NCBI GenBank assembly: GCA_023439045.1
Contig: JAEXOY010000015.1
Coordinates: 408,100 to 472,099 of the forward strand
Direction of reading: 5' to 3'
Origin: Bacillota bacterium
GTDB taxonomy: Bacteria > Bacillota > Clostridia > Acetivibrionales > DSM-1351
DNA: 64,000 bases
Both the position numbers and the translations under genes were made by a program. Of the stretch, positions 18,196 through 27,600 are shown one piece after another (position 1 is the first letter of the stretch; each line of letters begins with the position of its first letter). The notes beneath the pieces were generated by a model, which was not told the origin of the DNA, ran no database searches, and was given only the letters and a program-made list of their open reading frames with translations.

Positions 18196-18816
18196 ATGGG
18201 AATAAGCTTTGACGACTTTAATACTATACAGCTGGACGTACTTAGAGAGATTGGTAACATCGGAGCTGGTAATGCGGTAACAGCCCTTGCAAAAATGATT
18301 AACAAAAAGGTTGATATGGCAGTCCCCAAGGTTAAGATTATGGGCTTTAAAGAAGTAAGCAAGATTTTAGGTGGGGAAGAGATTGAAGTTATTGGTATTT
18401 TACTTAACGTTTCTGGTGATTTGACAGGAAACATGATGTTCACTTTGGATATACGAGCTGCAAGAACTCTAGTAAACATTTTACTAGGAGATGAAACTAA
18501 AACCAGCTTGGAATTTGACGAAATGGAACTATCAGCACTAAAGGAAATCGGCAATATATTAACGGCATCTTACTTGTCAGCATTGTCTACTTTAACTAAT
18601 CTAAAGATTTTACCATCAGTTCCTGAATTAGCTAAGGATATGGCGGGAGCTATATTGAGTGTGCCTGCAATAGAGTTTGGAAAGGTTGGAGATTCGGTGC
18701 TTTATATTGAGACAGAGTTCAGTGAAGGTATTACTAAAGTTTTAGGTGACTTCCTACTGATTCCAGATGTCGAATCTTATGACGTATTATTGAAAGCATT
18801 AGGAGTTATAGATTAA
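18196..18816 (+). CDS. cheC: CheY-P phosphatase CheC
   Basis: A 206-residue protein of CheC length with both active-site helices: E18/N21 in LREIGNIGAGNA and E117/N120 in LKEIGNILTASY. It removes phosphate from CheY-P and, through CheD, feeds back on receptor adaptation. It is followed one base later by cheD, its usual binding partner. The second site keeps E and N, so both sites look competent. Confidence 0.95.
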   Translation: MGISFDDFNTIQLDVLREIGNIGAGNAVTALAKMINKKVDMAVPKVKIMGFKEVSKILGGEEIEVIGILLNVSGDLTGNMMFTLDIRAARTLVNILLGDETKTSLEFDEMELSALKEIGNILTASYLSALSTLTNLKILPSVPELAKDMAGAILSVPAIEFGKVGDSVLYIETEFSEGITKVLGDFLLIPDVESYDVLLKALGVID

Positions 18817-18817
18817 A

Positions 18818-19306
18818 ATGGATATTAATGTAATTAAGGTTGGGATGGCTGATTTGAATTGCGCATACCATCCTTGTATAATAACAACCCTGGGACTTGG
18901 TTCTTGCGTTGGCGTAGCATTATATGACCCAACAACAAAGATTGTCGGTTTAGCTCATGTAATGTTACCCAGCAGTGAACAGGCAAAGTATAATAGTAAT
19001 GTCGCTAAATTTGCAGATACTGCGATTGTTAGGCTGGTTGACGACATGATAAAGATGGGGGCTAGAAAAGAACGGATTTTTGCCAAATTAGCTGGCGGAG
19101 CACAGATGTTCTTATTCAGTCAAGGCTCAGACCTAATGCGTATAGGTTACAGAAATGTTATGGCCTCAAAAGAAGCTCTTCAGAAATTAAAGATTCCAAT
19201 TATATCTGAAGACACAGGCGGTAATTATGGACGTACCATTGAACTATGCTCAGAGGACGGCAAACTAATGATTAAAACCATTGGATTTGGAATTAAGCAA
19301 ATATAG
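18818..19306 (+). CDS. cheD: Chemoreceptor glutamine deamidase CheD
   Basis: A 162-residue protein with catalytic C30 (LGLGSCVGVALYD) and H47 (GLAHVMLP). It deamidates receptor glutamines and stimulates CheC; CheY-P levels tune the exchange. The ATG begins one base after cheC ends, with GGAG inside the last cheC codons. Length and motifs are standard. Confidence 0.95.
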   Translation: MDINVIKVGMADLNCAYHPCIITTLGLGSCVGVALYDPTTKIVGLAHVMLPSSEQAKYNSNVAKFADTAIVRLVDDMIKMGARKERIFAKLAGGAQMFLFSQGSDLMRIGYRNVMASKEALQKLKIPIISEDTGGNYGRTIELCSEDGKLMIKTIGFGIKQI

Positions 19307-19346
19307 TATGTTAGCATCATAAATAAATAGTGGCTCGAGGACTAGT

Positions 19347-19697
19347 ATGGATAAAATTGTAAAAATACCATTAATATTGGCTTTATTATCAGCTATTATT
19401 ACTGGGTTTTTCTGTTCTATTAATAAATATGATACAAATCAAACCTGCATGAGAATGATTATTGCAATGCTGGTATTTTATATATTGGGTATTATTATTA
19501 AATCAACTATAACAGGTATATATGAAGAAATTGAAAAGACTCGTATAGAAAATGAAAAGAAAGAGAAAGAAGCGAAAGTTAAAAATGATAAGCAAGTAAA
19601 TGAAAACATTGGTACCAAACTGGATTTATTGGCAGGAGATGATGATTTTCAAGCTCTTGAGCTCTCAAAGGCCATAAAAACGACTCTAAGTGAGTGA
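19347..19697 (+). CDS. Small membrane protein of the chemotaxis operon
   Basis: A 116-residue protein with two hydrophobic helices (about residues 7-26 and 33-55) and a highly charged Lys/Glu-rich cytoplasmic tail. Proteins of this shape sit between cheD and sigD in several clostridia. I do not recognise a named family. Function is unknown; co-transcription with sigD suggests a motility role. Confidence 0.7.
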   Translation: MDKIVKIPLILALLSAIITGFFCSINKYDTNQTCMRMIIAMLVFYILGIIIKSTITGIYEEIEKTRIENEKKEKEAKVKNDKQVNENIGTKLDLLAGDDDFQALELSKAIKTTLSE

Positions 19698-19724
19698 TTT
19701 TTGCCAGGTAATTGGAGGATTTAA

Positions 19725-20489
19725 ATGACAGGAGATATATCAAAACAACTTTGGAAAAACTTCATAGAAACGCGAAGTCCTGCAATTAAAGAACAAATAA
19801 TTAATGAGTATGCATATTTAATAAAATATGTTGCTGGTAGACTTTCGCTGTACTTTGGTTCAAATGTTGAATTTGATGACCTAGTTGGTTATGGTGCTTT
19901 TGGGTTAATTGATGCAATTGATAAATTTGATATAAACAAAGGTGTTAAATTTGAAACATATGCCTCTCTAAGAATCAGGGGTTCAATTATAGATAGCATT
20001 AGGGACCTAGATTGGGTACCAAGGTCACTGAGACAAAAGAACAAGGAACTAGAAAAGGTATATGCTGAGTTGGAAAATGATATGGGACACTCGGCTACTG
20101 ATAAAGAAGTTGCAGAAAAACTAGGTATTAGCATGGACGAGTTCTATAAGCTTTTAAATGACGTCAATGTATCATCAATGATGTCATTAGAAGAGTTTAT
20201 GGAGCAAAATTACGAGCGAGGTTTGGGAATACCAAGTGAAAATATTGAAGATAAGCCAGAGGACTATGTACAAAATGCAGAACTTAAACAGATACTAGCA
20301 GAGGCAATAAATAAGCTTCCCGAAAAGGAGAAAACAGTTATCTCCTTTTACTACTTTGAAGAGCTAACGCTTAAGGAGATTAGTGCAATAATGAATGTAA
20401 CTGAATCAAGAATATCGCAGCTACATACTAAAGCTTTATTAAGGATGAGGGGGAAGCTTGGACGGCATAAAATAATGCTGGAAACATAA
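19725..20489 (+). CDS. sigD: Flagellar sigma factor SigD/FliA
   Basis: A 254-residue sigma-28 family protein. Region 2 contains EFDDLVGYGAFGLIDAIDKFD and YASLRIRGSIIDSIRDLDWVPRSLR. Region 3 reads DKEVAEKLGISMDEFYKLL. Region 4 reads LPEKEKTVISFYYFEELTLKEIS with helix-turn-helix VTESRISQLHTKALLRMR. It directs late flagellar and chemotaxis genes. GGAGG at 19711-19715 precedes the ATG. As in Bacillus, it sits near the distal end of the fla/che operon. Confidence 0.95.
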   Translation: MTGDISKQLWKNFIETRSPAIKEQIINEYAYLIKYVAGRLSLYFGSNVEFDDLVGYGAFGLIDAIDKFDINKGVKFETYASLRIRGSIIDSIRDLDWVPRSLRQKNKELEKVYAELENDMGHSATDKEVAEKLGISMDEFYKLLNDVNVSSMMSLEEFMEQNYERGLGIPSENIEDKPEDYVQNAELKQILAEAINKLPEKEKTVISFYYFEELTLKEISAIMNVTESRISQLHTKALLRMRGKLGRHKIMLET

Positions 20490-20500
20490 AAGGAGATATT

Positions 20501-21889
20501 ATGTCTGATAAGTCTGAATCAAGAATTGGAGTTACAATTTCTAATGATGAACTAAAAGCATATATTACTGTTTACAACAGACAGGATAATACTGTCCTCT
20601 CTAAAGAGGAGATACTTGAGGCTCTTAGGACACAGAATGTTGTTTATGGTTTGAAGCTTGATGTATTTAATGATTTGATACAAAATCCCGTTTACAATCA
20701 GCCAGTTTGTATTGCAGAGGGAACGCCAGCTGTTAATGGACAGAATGGGTCGGTTAACTATTTATTCAATACAAATGCAGATGGTAAGCCTACAATGCTT
20801 GAAGACGGAAGAATTAATTATAGAGAATTAAATCTAATTCAAAGTGTATCTAAAGGACAGGTTTTGTGCACTATGAATCCACCTGTACAAGGCACTCCAG
20901 GAAGAACAGTCAAAAACAGAGTCATCAATGCTGTGAATGGGAGACCTGTACTAGTACCAAAAGGAAAGAATGTTTCATTAGGTCCTGACGGAAAAAGCCT
21001 AGTAGCTAACCTTGATGGTGAAGTTGAACTACAGGAAAATGGGCTCATAAGTGTATATGCGAGCCATGAGGTTCCAGCTGATGTAGACAACACTACAGGT
21101 AATATTAGCTTTGTTGGAAACGTAATAGTTAGAGGAAACGTACTTTCCGGTTTTTCAATTGAAGCAGGCGGAAATGTTGAAGTCTTCGGTGTTGTAGAGG
21201 GAGCAACAATAAAAGCTGGCGGGAATATTATATTACGTAGAGGCATGCAGGGAATGGGAAAAGGCGTGCTTATTAGTGGTGGAAATATTATCGCGAGATA
21301 TATAGAATATAGCAATATAGAGGCTGAAAACATTCAATCTGAAGCTATTATGCATAGTAATGTTAAATGTACAAATAAGTTAGAGCTTACTGGTAAAAAG
21401 GGGCTTCTTGTTGGTGGTACATGCCGGGCAGGTAAGCTGATATCTGCTAAGGTTATAGGCTCTCATATGGCAACAGCAACAGATATTGAGGTTGGCACTG
21501 ATCCAACAGTCAGAGAGCGCCTCAAAAAAGCAAAGGAAGAGGTTACTGCCATGAGCTCGGATATATTTAAATCCGAGCAAGCTATCACTATACTAAAAAA
21601 GCTTGAGAATGCTGGAACACTTACACCTGAAAAACAGGACGTTTTACAGAAGAGCATAAGAACAAAAATACTGCTTTCTTCAAAGATTGAAGAAACCAAG
21701 CAAGAAATTGCTGTTCTTGAAGAAAAGCTTCAGCAGGAAGGGGCAGGAAAAATAAAAGCATCTAGTTATATATACCCTGGAGTCAAGGTAGCCATTGGTT
21801 CATGTATGATGTATGTAAAAGAAGTTCTTCAGTACTGTTCGCTATACAGAGATGGGGCGGACGTTAGGGTTGGGAGCTATGACAGATAG
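20501..21889 (+). CDS. FapA (DUF342) family protein
   Basis: A 462-residue protein of the FapA/DUF342 family. An N-terminal part is followed by a right-handed beta-helix rich in Gly/Asn/Val (about 175-310: VIVRGNVLSGFSIEAGGNVEVFG, GGNIILRRGMQGMGKGVLISGGNI). A C-terminal coiled coil (about 345-420) follows. Family members commonly lie beside sigD or cheD in clostridial motility operons; some are linked to cell-surface or polarity functions. The biochemical role is not known. It begins 11 bases after sigD, with AAAGGAG before it. Confidence 0.85.
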   Translation: MSDKSESRIGVTISNDELKAYITVYNRQDNTVLSKEEILEALRTQNVVYGLKLDVFNDLIQNPVYNQPVCIAEGTPAVNGQNGSVNYLFNTNADGKPTMLEDGRINYRELNLIQSVSKGQVLCTMNPPVQGTPGRTVKNRVINAVNGRPVLVPKGKNVSLGPDGKSLVANLDGEVELQENGLISVYASHEVPADVDNTTGNISFVGNVIVRGNVLSGFSIEAGGNVEVFGVVEGATIKAGGNIILRRGMQGMGKGVLISGGNIIARYIEYSNIEAENIQSEAIMHSNVKCTNKLELTGKKGLLVGGTCRAGKLISAKVIGSHMATATDIEVGTDPTVRERLKKAKEEVTAMSSDIFKSEQAITILKKLENAGTLTPEKQDVLQKSIRTKILLSSKIEETKQEIAVLEEKLQQEGAGKIKASSYIYPGVKVAIGSCMMYVKEVLQYCSLYRDGADVRVGSYDR

Positions 21890-21918
21890 AACAGTTTTAT
21901 AGTAGGGGGTGGAGTTTT

Positions 21919-22203
21919 ATGTCTATAAAGCCACTGGATTTTCAGGTTATGATCCCCAAGTCATCAGAAGTATCCAGAATTCAACACGATGAGGTTGCGA
22001 AGAACCAGGCTGTGCAACAACAGCAGGCTGAAGCTAATCAGCAGAAAGTTAGTCACAATCTCAAACAGGTATCTAAAAGAGAAAATATTCAAAAGGGACG
22101 TGTTGAAGAGAGACAACCAAAGGATAGACAAACTAATCAAGACAAAAAGAAAAAACAACAAAGGCCCGAAGAAGGCCGTCCTACAATAGATATAAAGATT
22201 TAA
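21919..22203 (+). CDS. Small Gln/Lys-rich protein of the flagellar operon
   Basis: A 94-residue, very hydrophilic protein. It starts MSIKPLDFQVMIPKSSEVSR and then becomes rich in Gln, Lys, Arg and Glu, with no membrane segment. It ends in a conserved-looking RPTIDIKI. Proteins of this size and composition follow the DUF342 gene in related clostridia. Function unknown. GGGGGTGGAG at 21904-21913 is a strong ribosome site, which supports real translation. Confidence 0.7.
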   Translation: MSIKPLDFQVMIPKSSEVSRIQHDEVAKNQAVQQQQAEANQQKVSHNLKQVSKRENIQKGRVEERQPKDRQTNQDKKKKQQRPEEGRPTIDIKI

Positions 22204-22244
22204 AATGTATTAATAATATTACATATGAAAAATCCGGAGGAATT

Positions 22245-23327
22245 ATGGACGCATTCTATGTCTGCATGATTTTTTTAGGCTCGATACTGGTTCTGGTATC
22301 ACTATTCTTTTCAATAATGGATAAGGTAAATGGAAAAGACTTTTTTACTGAGTTTGACAGAAAAAAGGACGAAATGTTTACTCTAATTGCTGATGCAGAA
22401 GAAATGATTCAAGAGCTCAATAAAATGTCTGACTACGTTATAGGCACAATTTCAGATAAAAGTCAAGAATTGATACAATTACAGAATAGGTCAGGAAGAA
22501 TAAAAGGCAATACCTATGATGTTTCTAAAACAGATAAATCAAATGTGATAAATGCAAACAAATCAGATGTGATAAATACAAATAAATCAGATGTGGTAAA
22601 TGCAAACAAATCAGATGTGATAAATGCAAATAAATCAAATGCCATAAGTTTAAACAAACCCAATATTACAGATGATACAAATGTGGAAGATAAACCGAAT
22701 GTAACAGATAAATCAAATGTAGCAAAAGAAGATAAATCCATTGTGAACGAAGCCCAAAAATTAAATGCGAAAGAGGCACATGCTACTAAGTCAACTAAGA
22801 TAGAAGCATCCAATAAGGTAAATTCCGAAAAGAAGTCTAGTCAAAATTCTTCCAATAATTCTAGAATAGCTACTGCTAATACTAGAATAGCTACTGCAAA
22901 AGAGGAAAGTGTCAAAGTAATAGGTACCGATAATAAGGAAGATAGTATAGAAGCGGTTGAAGATACTATAGAGATAAGCAAGCAAGGGTTTAGCAAACTC
23001 CAGAGCGCATCGTTATCTCTGCATGATGGCAACCAAGCTCAACAAATAAACACATACCAGCAGTCTCCGGTGAAATTGAATGAGTATCAACATAAAGTGC
23101 TTTTTAGTGAGCAAAAGCAGGAAGATAATACAATTGCTAACAACACTGCCTCTTCATACAACAAATCGTCAAGTATGTCCCCAGACCACTTTTCTAATTT
23201 AAGCGTGAATGAAAAGAGGAGAGAAGCATTAATCCTTATTCAAAAAGGATTAAGCAATGCAGAGATATCAGGCTTGCTAAAAATTGGTAAGGGTGAGGTT
23301 GCATTATTAAGAGGTCTTAACAAGTAG
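22245..23327 (+). CDS. Membrane-anchored DUF6115-type protein with HTH-like C-terminus
   Basis: A 360-residue protein: one N-terminal membrane helix (MDAFYVCMIFLGSILVLVSLFFSI), a coiled-coil stretch to about residue 80, a low-complexity Asn/Lys/Ser/Asp region (about 95-265), and a C-terminal helix-turn-helix-like block (NEKRREALILIQKGLSNAEISGLLKIGKGEVALL). That terminal block is the part conserved in DUF6115 proteins at this operon position. The low-complexity part contains an eight-residue repeat. CGGAGG precedes the ATG. Function unknown. Confidence 0.75.
   Translation: MDAFYVCMIFLGSILVLVSLFFSIMDKVNGKDFFTEFDRKKDEMFTLIADAEEMIQELNKMSDYVIGTISDKSQELIQLQNRSGRIKGNTYDVSKTDKSNVINANKSDVINTNKSDVVNANKSDVINANKSNAISLNKPNITDDTNVEDKPNVTDKSNVAKEDKSIVNEAQKLNAKEAHATKSTKIEASNKVNSEKKSSQNSSNNSRIATANTRIATAKEESVKVIGTDNKEDSIEAVEDTIEISKQGFSKLQSASLSLHDGNQAQQINTYQQSPVKLNEYQHKVLFSEQKQEDNTIANNTASSYNKSSSMSPDHFSNLSVNEKRREALILIQKGLSNAEISGLLKIGKGEVALLRGLNK
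22536..22655. repeat. 24-bp tandem repeat in the DUF6115-type gene
   Basis: Five consecutive 24-base units (first at 22536-22559) encode variants of KSDVINAN. Units differ by a few substitutions and stay in frame. More degenerate Lys/Asn/Asp-rich sequence continues afterward, suggesting older decayed copies. Confidence 0.85.
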
Positions 23328-23397
23328 TTATATATGATAATATTGTTATTGGTAAGTTTAATAATATCAAACACTAAAGAAATAAGGTGCAAAGTAA

Positions 23398-24042
23398 ATG
23401 AGAAAAACACATGGCAGAAGCATTGCTCTTGGCATAGGAATAGGTATGATTATAACTTCCATAGCTGGAATGATTTTTACTACGGGTACAAAAGATGAAA
23501 TGACAAAGGACGAAATAATTGCATTGGCAAAGAGCTATGGAATGATTGATAAGACAACTTTGATAATACCAAATAGCTCTACTTCAGCTATTTCGGGCAA
23601 TAGTGTTTCAATGGATACTACTAAGGATTCTTCTATTGATACTACTAAGGATACTACTAAGGATACCACTAAGGATTCTTCTAATGATACTACTAAGAAT
23701 TCTGCTAAGGATTCTGCAAATGATTCTACAAAAGAATCTACAAACAACGGTGCATTAACCGGAGCGTCAATTGATAAATCTCCCACATCTTCAGAGAACA
23801 CTGCTAAAAACAATAGCTCTGTGAACAACCAGCGCAATATTCAGATTGTTATTCCTGATGGAGCCAAATCTCAGCACGTTATAGCGGATCTGTTAGAAAA
23901 GGGCATTATTACTAGTGAGCGAGATATGATAGCTACTTTTGATAAGTATAATGCCAGCACAAAGATAAACATTGGTAAGTTTATGTTCAAAAAGAATGAG
24001 GATTTGGACTATATTGTAAAAACGATATGTGGCATAAAGTAG
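23398..24042 (+). CDS. MltG/YceG-like N-terminal domain protein, anchored
   Basis: A 214-residue protein. An N-terminal membrane helix (SIALGIGIGMIITSIAGMIF) is followed by a long Thr/Asp/Lys/Ser repeat region (about 72-125) and a C-terminal ~65-residue domain: IVIPDGAKSQHVIADLLEKGII, then INIGKFMFKKNEDLDYIVKTI. That pattern matches the LysM-like N-terminal domain of endolytic transglycosylase MltG, but the catalytic domain is missing. It may bind peptidoglycan near the flagellum. AAGGTG at 23384-23389 precedes the ATG. It is the last gene of the array. Confidence 0.65.
   Translation: MRKTHGRSIALGIGIGMIITSIAGMIFTTGTKDEMTKDEIIALAKSYGMIDKTTLIIPNSSTSAISGNSVSMDTTKDSSIDTTKDTTKDTTKDSSNDTTKNSAKDSANDSTKESTNNGALTGASIDKSPTSSENTAKNNSSVNNQRNIQIVIPDGAKSQHVIADLLEKGIITSERDMIATFDKYNASTKINIGKFMFKKNEDLDYIVKTICGIK
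23613..23742. repeat. 12-bp degenerate tandem repeat coding for Asp-Thr-Thr-Lys
   Basis: A run of 12-base units close to GATACTACTAAG, drifting to GATTCTTCTAAT and GATTCTACAAAA, encodes repeated DTTK/DSSN/DSTK. It forms the flexible linker of the anchored MltG-like protein. Confidence 0.8.
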
Positions 24043-24154
24043 CGCAAAAGGCCTTGTAAAATCCTAATAATAATATTATAATACAATCCCAAAAATCATA
24101 AAAGACGATGCCAAAAATCAATAAAAAACATTGTAGCATAATTAAAAAAAGATA

Positions 24155-24183
24155 TTGATTTGTAACATGTTATGTGTTAATAT
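24155..24183 (+). promoter_or_regulatory. Sigma-A type promoter for tRNA-Leu
   Basis: TTGATT (24155-24160), a 17-base spacer and TAATAT (24178-24183) with an extended TG at 24175-24176. It lies about 80 bases before the tRNA, leaving a leader with an imperfect CACATTTCAC/GTGAAAAGTG stem (24208-24217 with 24251-24260). No terminator is visible between 24042 and here, so read-through from the flagellar operon is also possible. Confidence 0.6.
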
Positions 24184-24266
24184 AGTTAAGCGGTAAGCTT
24201 TAGAGCACATTTCACTATTGACGAAGTAGTGGAATTGACGGAGTATCGCAGGTGAAAAGTGAATAT

Positions 24267-24353
24267 GGGGATGTGATGGAACTGGCAGACGTAGCGGACT
24301 CAAAATCCGCCGATAGTGATATCGTGTGGGTTCGACTCCCACCATCCCCACCA
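24267..24353 (+). tRNA. tRNA-Leu (anticodon CAA)
   Basis: An 87-base cloverleaf with encoded CCA. The acceptor GGGGATG pairs with CATCCCC (24343-24349), followed by A and CCA. The anticodon stem is GCGGA/TCCGC with loop CTCAAAA; the anticodon CAA at 24301-24303 reads UUG. It has a long variable arm, as expected for a class II tRNA-Leu, and a T-arm with GGGTTCGACTCCC. It sits next to a probable island of surface-protein genes, and tRNA genes are common integration sites, but I see no copy of its 3' end near 40 kb. Confidence 0.97.
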
Positions 24354-24356
24354 CAA

Positions 24357-24398
24357 AAACCAAGGGTTTCAGCGATGAGTTGAAACCCTTGGTTTTTT
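24357..24398 (+). terminator. Rho-independent terminator after tRNA-Leu
   Basis: AAACCAAGGGTTTCA (24357-24371) pairs with TGAAACCCTTGGTTT (24381-24395), giving a 15-bp stem with a 9-base loop and a T-run. It insulates the tRNA and upstream array from the surface-protein cluster. Confidence 0.95.
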
Positions 24399-24505
24399 GT
24401 ACCTAAAAGTATAGTGTAATTATCATGATAACATACATATTGGTTAGGTAGTGAATATCATCAACAGGTTTTCTTCTATAGAATTTTAAGACGGTTTCTT
24501 TATAC

Positions 24506-24537
24506 CAATTTCGGCAAAAGAAGGGTCAATTTCGACA
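24506..24537 (+). promoter_or_regulatory. Two in-phase 0A-box-like sites upstream of the giant surface gene
   Basis: The 11-base word CAATTTCGRCA occurs at 24506-24516 and 24527-24537, exactly 21 bases (two helical turns) apart in the same orientation. Each contains TTCGNCA, the reverse complement of the Spo0A box TGNCGAA. A TATAAT lies at 24565-24570, but there is no well-spaced -35 hexamer, as in promoters needing an activator. Spo0A control is inferred; another regulator reading the same direct repeat is possible. The rest of 24399-24608 shows nothing else. Confidence 0.45.
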
Positions 24538-24608
24538 TTCTAGTTTTGGCAGCAATTTTTTTTATATAATGACTTCAAAAAGAATAAGATCTTTGGGGGA
24601 ATTTCTAT

Positions 24609-27600
24609 ATGAATAATATGAAGAAAAAATTTCTTGCTGTTCTATTGTCTTTTTCTCTGTTGGTGGGGATTATGCCGAGTTTCACAATAACTTCCCATGC
24701 TGCGGTTAGTGAGGTACTCTATGAGCCTTTAACAACAAAGCACGGGATATTTAACAGGTATAACTATCAAGACAAGGACTATTATCTTGATTATGCCAAG
24801 AAGTCAACATTTTATAATGTTGCAAACAGGTTCGATGGTCTTAGTCCGCTAAACACCTATAATGGATATACCTGGACTTATGATTGGAGGGACTTTGCAT
24901 ACACCTACAAAAAAGGTCCAAGCGGAAAGTATGAAGAAGACTACACTGTTTATGGACAACTGACATCAATGGGACAGTTGAAATTGAATTTGAGCGCAAC
25001 AATGCATAATAATCTGCACACCCATACCAGATATTGGGGTTTGCAAGAAGCCCAATCGGTTGTATACCCGTATGCCGCTGTTCAAAGCGGGGGCTTTAGG
25101 AAAATAATTAATGGTTATGAATTTGTACCAGAGGGTACAGTGACTAAGCGTTTGGGGGATATGCAATACGTAGATTTTGGCAACAATACCAGAGACCTCT
25201 CGCTAAGTTTAGGAGTAGGGAAAACCTTTAGTGACTGTAATTGCAAGGATTGTTCTGTAGGCAATATAGTTGTAGCATTTGCAGATACTAAGGATCCCAT
25301 AGTTAATAGAGCATATATTTGCGATATAGATGGAAAAGCCAACGACAGGTTTAAGTCAGGTGCTGTCGCTTTTTTGAAGGTTGAGTTTAATGAACCCATA
25401 CGGTTTGCAGACAACAATAAAAACCATGGAGACATACAGGTAAAAGTTAAGGACAAAAGTGGCAATACCATGACTGCTAAGCTTGTAGAACTCAAGAATT
25501 ATTCCCTTATGTTTAAAATTGAGAATACCGATATTTCTGGTTTTTCTTTAAAGACTTTTAATGTGGACCATATTGACCTCACTGAGCTATTTGGAAACGG
25601 AAAATGGAAGCTGGAAGAAATTTTCGGGTCAGATCATAATGGCTTTGCAGTAAATAAAAAATATGATGAAAAGGGGTATGGCTATACCATCTCCGAAAGC
25701 CTTATCACTGATATAGCAGGAAATCCCATGGCGAAGCCAGCCCAGAATAAAATAGCACTTGCCTCTGCTTGTTTTGACGGTGAGGCGCCTTACGTTTACA
25801 GCATATCTAAGACGGCTCAGATGAATAATGGAGACGTAAAGACTGCATTGGGAAAAACAGATGCCAACACCAATAGCTACCTTGATGACAGCGATATTAT
25901 TGCTGGCGTTGGTGATAAAATAGACTATACTGTTAACTTCAATGAGCAGATCAAGTTTGACGGAAACTGTTTCAGTTCAAACGATTTCCTTGGAATGAAA
26001 GCTACACTCAACGTAAAAGATAGCACTGGTAATTATGTAACGATAGACTCAGCGAAAATGTCACAAATTAAAAAAGGCAGCGACTCTACAGAGAATTCTC
26101 CTCCAGGAAGCTATACATCAGTTAGCTTTTCAACCTTCACTATGAAGGAGGGAATGAATTGCGATGATATCGACGGCAAAATAAAAATTACCTCCGTCAC
26201 AGTCTCCCCAGGTAGTAAAATAACAGACCTTTGCGATAATGAATATTTTGATTTAAATAATAGTTGGGATACACTAGAAAAAAATCCATATATTTTGGAT
26301 GTAACCGCCCCCACTATCACAACCTCTGTCGAGTACTCGGATAATGGTTATACTCCAATAACTGAGGTAAAGACAGGTGGAGTGGTTACGGGATTCTATT
26401 TCCCTATTTCCGTTACTGACTCAGCCGGAACAGATGCACTCAAGGGCTATTTTTCATGGGTAGATCGACTAAGCGTAGAAAAAAGTTTCAAATATAAGTA
26501 TGCCGTCACAGCAGATAATGTAACTCCAGATCCCGACAGCACGGCTTGGCAAACTGGAACAACAGGACAGAGCCATTCCTTCACGCAGGTCAGCACTGGC
26601 AATTACATTCATATAAGCCTTATTAGCGATGAGTCCTACTTATTGTCTTCCACATCCCTGAAAATTGAGGCTAGAGATTACGCTGGGAACTACGGAACAA
26701 AAACCTTCGAACTTAATTACATTGCAGACACCATTAAGCCATTATCGGTAATAGAGTCCACAGGAAAGTCGTATGACACCGTTTCACAGTTGGGAACTCT
26801 GACTGCAACTGCTGCTATATCTGATGAAAGTGGACTTGAATCAGTTTACTATATGTGGGTTTCCGATGGCAGCAGTTCACCATCTGCAGACAGCACAGAC
26901 TGGAAGGCCACTGGTAGCTTTGAAGAAGGCGCAACAAATGCCACAGTATCCACCGATAGGGGGGAGATTGGCATAGGCCAAGCATTTATAGGAGAGCTTT
27001 ATGTCAAGGCTGTAGACATTTACGGAAATGTTTCTATTACCAATATCGGTACCTACACATATAATCTTTCGGCACCTGCTTATAAATTAAGCTATACTGA
27101 GTCAAGGAAGAAAGAGGCTTCGCTTGGCATCTACGGCCTTGAAAACAATAGCGCTGTAGCTGTAATGATTAAAAAACCCTTTACCACTGACACCTATTAT
27201 GTAAGTGTTGTGGATTGGGATTATTCTAATGATATTTTGAATAATGAGACAATAGGATTACAGAGCATAAACGATTTATACAGTTGGCAGACCTATAAGG
27301 TCACAAGCACAGGAACTGGAATTTACGACTTTACTTTTTTAGATAATACCGACTATAATTTGCTCGAAAGTATACTGGGCGGCGACTACTATGGAGAGAT
27401 AGATATAACTCTGCTTACCGGCCGTGCCGATATAAAAACTTCCGAGTTTAATGAATCAATGATTAATAAAGAGGATGTTGGAGAGGGCACCCTTGCCTAT
27501 GTGGACACTACTATTGGTAATGGCGCCTTTACCTACCTTGCAGGGCAATCGGCAAGTGGAGACCTTCATACAATCCTTACGTCTGCAGGAACGGATATCT

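Noticed and set aside
20839..21333. A 164-codon open frame on the minus strand
   Set aside because: It is antisense to the FapA/DUF342 gene and has no family features. The Gly/Asn-rich sense strand produces it by chance.
24267..24353. tRNA-Leu as a proven integration site for an island
   Set aside because: I could not find a repeated copy of the tRNA 3' end near 39.9-40.4 kb, and no integrase gene is present. Proximity only is noted.
25855..25910. Dockerin-like segment in the giant Ig protein (TDANTNSYLDDSDI)
   Set aside because: One Asp/Asn-rich stretch resembles a calcium loop, but there is no second loop and no dockerin spacing. It is more likely an Ig-domain edge.
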